From: Zygaena filipendulae
Lineage: Eukaryota > Arthropoda > Insecta > Lepidoptera > Zygaenidae
Length of the DNA stretch: 64,000 bases
Assembly (NCBI GenBank): GCA_907165275.2
Contig: OU015659.1
Location: forward strand, 10,148,501-10,212,500
Reading direction: 5' to 3'
The number at the start of each line of letters is the position of its first letter. The stretch's first letter is position 1. The translations under genes were made by a program, and so were the position numbers. This document shows positions 59,152 through 64,000 of the stretch, piece by piece. Below the pieces are notes generated by a model, which saw only the letters and a list, made by a program, of their open reading frames with translations, was not told the DNA's origin and made no database searches.

Positions 59152-60005
59152 TTTTTTTTTTGGTAAAATTTACCCCTTTCGGGGAAGGCAAAGGAAACTT
59201 AGTCCATACAGCCATTTCAGATATTTATTTTCTTCAATTCGTTTCTTCATAAGGCCTTAGCCAATTCTTCCATGTTTATGTACACTATTATGTCTTGTCA
59301 TTATCGTTAATTAAATATCTTGTATTGTTGCCAATATGTATTCATATAAGGATTTGTAGTTTCTTCTGTTTTTTAACAGTTCTAGAGTAGAGCGCGGGAT
59401 ACTCTTAGAATGTTCGTATATTCTTATTAAATGGTCAATTAAAATCAAACGTTGAATGGAAAATGCAGAGCAATCAAAGATAGAGTGATCTAGAGTTTGT
59501 GGCGTTTGTACTGAGTTAGTACTACAAAAATTGCAAGAGGGAGAAGATATGATTTTCATCCAATGTAAATGAGCATTGTATCGGCCATGACCAAGTCGTA
59601 ATCTATTAATAATTTTATAAAATTTTCTGTCAACAAACTGGCCACTGGAGAACCAAGGTTTACCAATTTTTTGATTGATTTCTTTATACCATTTTCTTTT
59701 CGTTTGCTTTCCCAATGTTGATACCAAAGCTGTTTAGCTTTTTCCTTGACTATTATTTGGCAGTCTGAAGCGGGCAATTTAATTTTTTTTATCGTAGTTA
59801 TGCATGTGCTTGATGTAAATTGAGTGATAGACCTAGCAAGTGTATCAGCATTTTCGTTGCCAATGACGCCTGTGTGTGATGGTACCCATACAAATGAAAC
59901 TTCTTTTCTGTTTGATAAACTGCATACTTTCTCTCTAATAGCATATATGATGTAATTTGTGGCAGCATAGAAACACGGATTGTCAAGAGCCTTCAGAACA
60001 CTCAT
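59152..60005 (-). pseudogene. 5'-truncated non-LTR retrotransposon with RNase H domain
   Basis: On the minus strand, 60005-59556 encodes an RNase H segment (SFVWVPSHTGVIGNENADTL) and then WYQHWESKRK. After a frameshift, 59727-59311 continues with a C-terminal zinc-knuckle-like region (CNFCSTNSVQTPQTLDHSIF). The 3' UTR ends CTTTCGGGGAAGGC-inverse followed by a poly-A (plus-strand T-run at 59152). This is the RNase H-bearing I/Jockey-type group. It lacks reverse transcriptase and the 5' half, so it is inactive. Confidence 0.75.
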
Positions 60006-60030
60006 ACTTTAGGACGTCCGACGTATTCCG

Positions 60031-60115
60031 TTTTTTTTTTTTGGTGAAGTTTAACCCTTTCGGGGAAGGCCGAAGGAAACTTAGTCCATATAGCCAATTC
60101 AGTGGTGTATTTCTT
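60031..60115 (-). mobile_element. 3' tail of the same LINE family
   Basis: A T-run followed by GGTGAAGTTTAACCC and TTTCGGGGAAGGCCGAAGGA, as at 59161 and 4131. A heavily truncated insertion. Confidence 0.65.
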
Positions 60116-60132
60116 CTTCTGAAGTTATTTAC

Positions 60133-60385
60133 TTTACTTATTTAGTAGTATAGTAATTACAATCGACGAACTACTAACCACTGGCTACTGATTTGTATGT
60201 ACTAACTGCGACGCGCGGAGCGGTGCGTGCCGTATTGCGTCGATTGTTTGAACTACTTATTTAGTAGTATAGTAATACCAATCGACGAACTACTGATTTG
60301 TAAGTACTAACTGTGACGCGCGAAGCGGTGCGTGCCGTGTTGCGACGATTGTTTGAACTACTTATTTAGTAGTATAATGCAGTGC
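60133..60385 (+). repeat. Tandem repeat of about 105-118 bp, 2.3 units
   Basis: The units start ACTTATTTAGTAGTATAGTA and contain CAATCGACGAACTACT and GAAGCGGTGCGTGCCGT. Starts are at about 60133, 60251 and 60359. They lie 500-700 bp upstream of ERCC6. Confidence 0.8.
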
Positions 60386-60572
60386 GCTACAAATTAGTAG
60401 TTAAAGTTTATCGAATAACATCAGTTGTTATCGATTTTTAACTACTAAACTCAACAATCTACTAATTCGATAACTTTTAGTAATAATCGCCCATCGCTAG
60501 TGCGAATCCACGGAACGCGCCTTGGGCACCAATTTAGGGTGCTAAATCGGAAGCGAGTGATTACACTACAAA

Positions 60573-60603
60573 GCGCTTATTGTAAGGTGTAATAAGCGCT
60601 TTA
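60573..60603. other. Perfect hairpin upstream of ERCC6
   Basis: AAGCGCTTATT and AATAAGCGCTT are separated by about 9 bases (GTAAGGTGT). The function is unknown. It lies about 270 bp before the ERCC6 start codon. Confidence 0.5.
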
Positions 60604-60763
60604 TTACTATGGAATTAACAATGACAGCGGCAGCACCTGTCAGGAATTACACGGACACTTGACGGACACCAAAACCGTGTCAAAGATGAACACTAGCGCC
60701 TCCCTTCTTAAAAAGTTACTACAAAGCTCAGCTCTCAGAAAAATAACTGTTATTGTTCTACAT

Positions 60764-60838
60764 AAATCTAGTAAATTTGTGATTGTTCTGAGGCTCAGCT
60801 ACAATACAAATCTCATATACAAGTCTAGTTAATTTGTG
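60764..60838 (+). promoter_or_regulatory. Two copies of the AAGTCTAGTTAATTTGTG motif upstream of ERCC6
   Basis: A diverged copy (AAATCTAGTAAATTTGTG, 60764-60781) and an exact one (60821-60838) lie 30-105 bp before the ATG at 60870. GCTCAGC precedes each at 60727 and 60794, as GCTGAGC does near the INO80C copies. They are likely in the 5' UTR or core promoter. Confidence 0.45.
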
Positions 60839-60869
60839 ATCACTACGTGGTAACCTATTCACATGAACA

Positions 60870-63743
60870 ATGGTTGATATAAACAAATATCTTGAAACAC
60901 AATTAGCTTTTGCTCAAAAGAAAAACGAAATCATAAACAGAAAGAAAAATGAAGGTGTCTCAAAGAAAAGCAAGGTCGCTGCCGAGTTAATCTCTAAACA
61001 ACAAGATAAAAGTCTAGTAATAAAAAGCAAAATATCTAAAAATAATAGCAGTTGCCTGGCGAAACCTGCTATGTTGTCACAACCAAAAGATTCCGATGGT
61101 GAGAGTGAATATTTACCGTCCTTTGATGAAGAGAGTGGAGATGAAAACCCAACCATAAAAGCATCAGTATCGGAAATACGTTTTAAAAGCAATACCAAAA
61201 AAATTATAGATGACGGTGACAAAAAACTTTTCAATGAAAGAATAGCAATCTGGCGAAAAAGTTTACTGGAAGTGAAAGAAGGGAAATATGAAGGGATCTC
61301 ACAGTCAGCATGTATTAATTATCTTTTAGATGGCAACAAAGATCTAGAAGAAAATCATGAACTTCAGAATGGACTTTGTGTACCCAAGTACATTTGGAAG
61401 AAACTTTATAAATATCAAAGATGTGGTGTGAAATGGTTATGGGAATTGCATCAAATGGAATCAGGTGGCTTGCTGGGTGATGAAATGGGGTTAGGTAAAA
61501 CTGTTCAGATAATAGCATTCCTTGCAGGACTTGCTAAAACAGATTGTGGTGCCTGGGGTGGTCTTGGCCCATCAATAATTGTTGCACCAGCCACTGTTAT
61601 CTATCAATGGGTCTCACATTTTCACTACTGGTTTCCACAACTTAGAGTTGCTGTATTACACAACTCTGGGTCCCATTCAGGGAAGCACAATAAACTGATA
61701 GCTGATCTGCATAATTCTCATGGAATTCTGGTGATTACTTATGCTGGAATAATAAAATATAACAAAGATCTAATGTCACGAAAATGGCACTATATCATAT
61801 TAGACGAGGGTCATAAAATAAGGAATCCAGATACACAAGTGAGTAAATATGTAAAAAAGTTTCAAACCCCACATAAAATAATTATAACAGGTTCTCCAAT
61901 GCAAAATAGTTTACAGGAGCTTTGGTCTTTATTTGACTTTATGAAACCTGGATTGTTAGGCACATACAATGTATTTATGGATCATATTGCTACACCAATA
62001 ACACAAGGTGGATATGCTAATGCTACTCAATTGCAAGAAGCGACAGCACTAGAAATTGCAAAAGCTTTGAAGAATATTATTACTCCATACTTGTTAAGAC
62101 GGACTAAAAGTGAAGTACAAAATGATATTAAACTTCCTGAAAAGAATGAACAAGTTCTATTTTGTGCGCTGTCTCAAGAGCAAAAAGATCTTTATTTAGG
62201 TTACCTGCTGAGTGGAACAGTAAGAAGTATCATTGATAAAGAATGTATATATGGAAACCCTTACCGAGCTAGGGTTTTGGTTGCTTTATCAACATTAAGA
62301 AAAATATGCAATCACCCAGATTTGTATTTATATGAAGCACATGAGGATAGTGACCAAATTGATGTTGAAGCATTTGGTCATTGGAAAAGGTCTGGGAAGA
62401 TGGCTGTTGTGCATTCATTATTGAAGATTTGGCAAAGACAAGGTCATAGAGCATTGATATTTTCACAATCAAGAGCAATGATATGCATATTAGAACAATA
62501 TTTACAGTACCAGAAATATAAATATTTGAAAATGGATGGTTCTGTGAGTGTCAGTCAGAGACAAGGCTTAATAAAAACATATAATGAAAATTTCGAGTAT
62601 TTAGTATTCTTAGCAACAACTAGGGTTGGAGGCCTTGGTGTTAATTTAACTGGTGCTGATAGAGTTATAATATATGATCCTGATTGGAATCCAGCAACAG
62701 ACAGCCAAGCTAAAGAAAGGGCTTGGAGGATAGGTCAGCAGCGTAATGTAACTGTATATAGACTGCTGTCTGCGGGAACCATTGAAGAGAAAATATATCA
62801 AAGACAAATTTTTAAGCATTTTCTCGGTAACAAAGTGTTAATTGATCCCAATCAAAGAAATGTTCTCACAACCTCCACACTTCAGGGCTTATTTTCCTAT
62901 GAAGAGCCAAATTGTGAAGGAGATACTGAAACAGCATCTTTATTTAAGCATACAAAAGTAAATATTTCCAGTAATGCTAAGAGGAACTCAAATAACTTCA
63001 GTGATTCATCATATTCAAAAAAGAAGATAGAAACAATGAAAAAAATGGCAAAGGCAATCAGTAAAAAAATTTCAAAAGATGCTAAGCGATCTCAAAATGA
63101 AGCAATAGAGGATCCTCGTGAAAAATACAAAAAGAAAAGAGAAATGTTGTTGAATCCTCCGAAGGTTGAAGAACCTGAGATAAATTTAATTGATGATAAA
63201 ATAACAAGCATTCCTTTCAACACTGTACTTTCTGAATTAGACATAATAAATATGCATGCTAAGAAAGATTACGAAGATAATTTAATGAAATTAGCCTTAA
63301 GTAAAAATAAGGAAGAACAAATTTCGGATGGCGATAACAGCACACCTCAAGAAAACAACCAAAATAAAGATACCGTAGGTGTTATAGAATTAATTGAAAC
63401 TTCTACTTCAACTGTTATGCCATCTCAAGCTGTTGGTGATCAACACATTTTAATAAAAAAAAAAGCCTTAAAAAGAAAACATACCGAAATACTGAAGCAA
63501 GATATAGAAAGCTTGGTAGCTGTAAAGACAGTTAAAATTAGGAAATCGAAACCGAAAGAAATAAAGGGTGATGACGACGATTATGTACTAAATAAATTGT
63601 TTGCTAAAGCTAATGTAAAAAATGCTTTACACCATGACGTGGTTATAGGATTATCTGAAAAAGAAGAGAAATATAGGCTAAAAGAAGAAGCCACAAAAAA
63701 GGCCAGGGAGGCTGTGAGGGCAGTTAAATTTTCTTCAAGGTGA
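60870..63743 (+). CDS. ERCC6: DNA excision repair protein ERCC6 / Cockayne syndrome group B, SNF2-family ATPase
   Basis: A single open frame of 957 residues. An N-terminal charged region is followed by the SNF2 ATPase from about residue 185: KLYKYQRCGVKWLWELHQME, Walker A GDEMGLGKT (about 203-211), DEGH (about 311-314), SGSPMQN-type motif III (GSPMQNSLQELWSLFDF), and helicase C with VFLATTRVGGLGVNLTGADR and ERAWRIGQQRNVTVYRL (about 613-629). The C-terminal DDDYVLNKLFAKANVKNALH matches the CSB-specific region. CSB binds stalled RNA polymerase II and starts transcription-coupled repair. The frame ends at AVKFSSR, before the ubiquitin-binding and winged-helix part of human CSB. A donor-like AAG|GTGATT spans the stop. 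AATAAA is at 63808-63813. No intron was seen. Confidence 0.95.
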   Translation: MVDINKYLETQLAFAQKKNEIINRKKNEGVSKKSKVAAELISKQQDKSLVIKSKISKNNSSCLAKPAMLSQPKDSDGESEYLPSFDEESGDENPTIKASVSEIRFKSNTKKIIDDGDKKLFNERIAIWRKSLLEVKEGKYEGISQSACINYLLDGNKDLEENHELQNGLCVPKYIWKKLYKYQRCGVKWLWELHQMESGGLLGDEMGLGKTVQIIAFLAGLAKTDCGAWGGLGPSIIVAPATVIYQWVSHFHYWFPQLRVAVLHNSGSHSGKHNKLIADLHNSHGILVITYAGIIKYNKDLMSRKWHYIILDEGHKIRNPDTQVSKYVKKFQTPHKIIITGSPMQNSLQELWSLFDFMKPGLLGTYNVFMDHIATPITQGGYANATQLQEATALEIAKALKNIITPYLLRRTKSEVQNDIKLPEKNEQVLFCALSQEQKDLYLGYLLSGTVRSIIDKECIYGNPYRARVLVALSTLRKICNHPDLYLYEAHEDSDQIDVEAFGHWKRSGKMAVVHSLLKIWQRQGHRALIFSQSRAMICILEQYLQYQKYKYLKMDGSVSVSQRQGLIKTYNENFEYLVFLATTRVGGLGVNLTGADRVIIYDPDWNPATDSQAKERAWRIGQQRNVTVYRLLSAGTIEEKIYQRQIFKHFLGNKVLIDPNQRNVLTTSTLQGLFSYEEPNCEGDTETASLFKHTKVNISSNAKRNSNNFSDSSYSKKKIETMKKMAKAISKKISKDAKRSQNEAIEDPREKYKKKREMLLNPPKVEEPEINLIDDKITSIPFNTVLSELDIINMHAKKDYEDNLMKLALSKNKEEQISDGDNSTPQENNQNKDTVGVIELIETSTSTVMPSQAVGDQHILIKKKALKRKHTEILKQDIESLVAVKTVKIRKSKPKEIKGDDDDYVLNKLFAKANVKNALHHDVVIGLSEKEEKYRLKEEATKKAREAVRAVKFSSR

Positions 63744-64000
63744 TTTCTTGCTAGATTGAAATTTGAAATATAAATTCTTATGTTTCTTTAAATTTAATTC
63801 TAGAAACAATAAATATTTAAATAAATATATTTCGCAGTTTCATAAAAAGTTGGTAGAATCGAACCTAAGAACTTAAGTTCAATAATATTAGATAGATGTA
63901 ACCTTAAAAGATAGACAATATTATGCTGTCGTGGACTTTTTTTAGAACTTTTAAAGGGAAACATTCTGTCATATATGGACGCAGATAAGCAATAACATGT
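63744..64000 (+). other. ERCC6 3' flank and the start of another MITE
   Basis: The poly(A) signal AATAAA lies at 63808-63813. At about 63975-64000 the sequence TGGACGCAGATAAGCAATAA matches the arm end in the 52268-52927 composite, so another copy begins here and is cut by the window edge. Confidence 0.65.

Overview
This window looks like nuclear DNA from an insect, most probably a moth or butterfly. The non-coding DNA is AT-rich, the protein-coding genes have introns, and the best protein matches by eye are animal housekeeping genes. The intergenic DNA is full of families I associate with Lepidoptera: short repeats built on GCGGTTTCACCCGCG with CCCGCGGGAATTCCGG, and repeats starting CGACTTCCAAAAAGGAGG. 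The Lepidoptera call is an inference from repeat style and was not tested by any search.

Genes from left to right: the 5' five coding exons of an NF-X1-type zinc-finger gene (shuttle craft / NFX1, minus, running off the left edge); an SC35/SRSF2-type SR splicing factor (plus); the U3 snoRNP WD40 protein RRP9/U3-55K (minus, intronless); a THAP zinc-finger fragment (plus); an INO80 complex subunit C homologue (minus); a second, damaged THAP fragment (plus); the ribosome-assembly factor RRS1 (plus, five exons); DNA fragmentation factor beta / caspase-activated DNase (minus, four exons across 5.3 kb); thymidylate kinase DTYMK (plus, six exons); a small unrecognised reading frame (minus); the nucleolar Pumilio-like protein PUM3/Puf-A (minus, eight exons found); and the transcription-coupled-repair ATPase ERCC6/CSB (plus, no intron seen). 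Exon joins were set by splice sites plus matching reading-frame phase. Every internal junction agrees except PUM3 exon 2 to 3.

Functional themes: RRP9, RRS1 and PUM3 all act in ribosome assembly in the nucleolus; SC35 acts in splicing; INO80C and ERCC6 are chromatin or repair ATPase components; DTYMK supplies dTTP; DFFB cuts chromatin in apoptosis. These are independent promoters, not an operon. There is no toxin, phage or CRISPR content.

The rest, well over half the window, is mobile DNA. It includes many short terminal-inverted-repeat elements, two inverted copies of a 1.46-kb element with an internal array of CTCGAGCGCGTCAGAT sites, a 625-bp family in three copies, a tRNA-derived SINE in two inverted copies, a decayed Ty1/copia element, a 5'-truncated LINE with an RNase H domain, and several nested insertions. 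The most interesting unexplained signals are a recurrent 18-bp motif (AAGTCTAGTTAATTTGTG) upstream of three genes; non-autonomous elements that still carry what looks like the first coding exon of their lost transposase; a pair of THAP fragments, one without a zinc ligand; and repeated junctions of GGGATGT with ATCGAT tracts.
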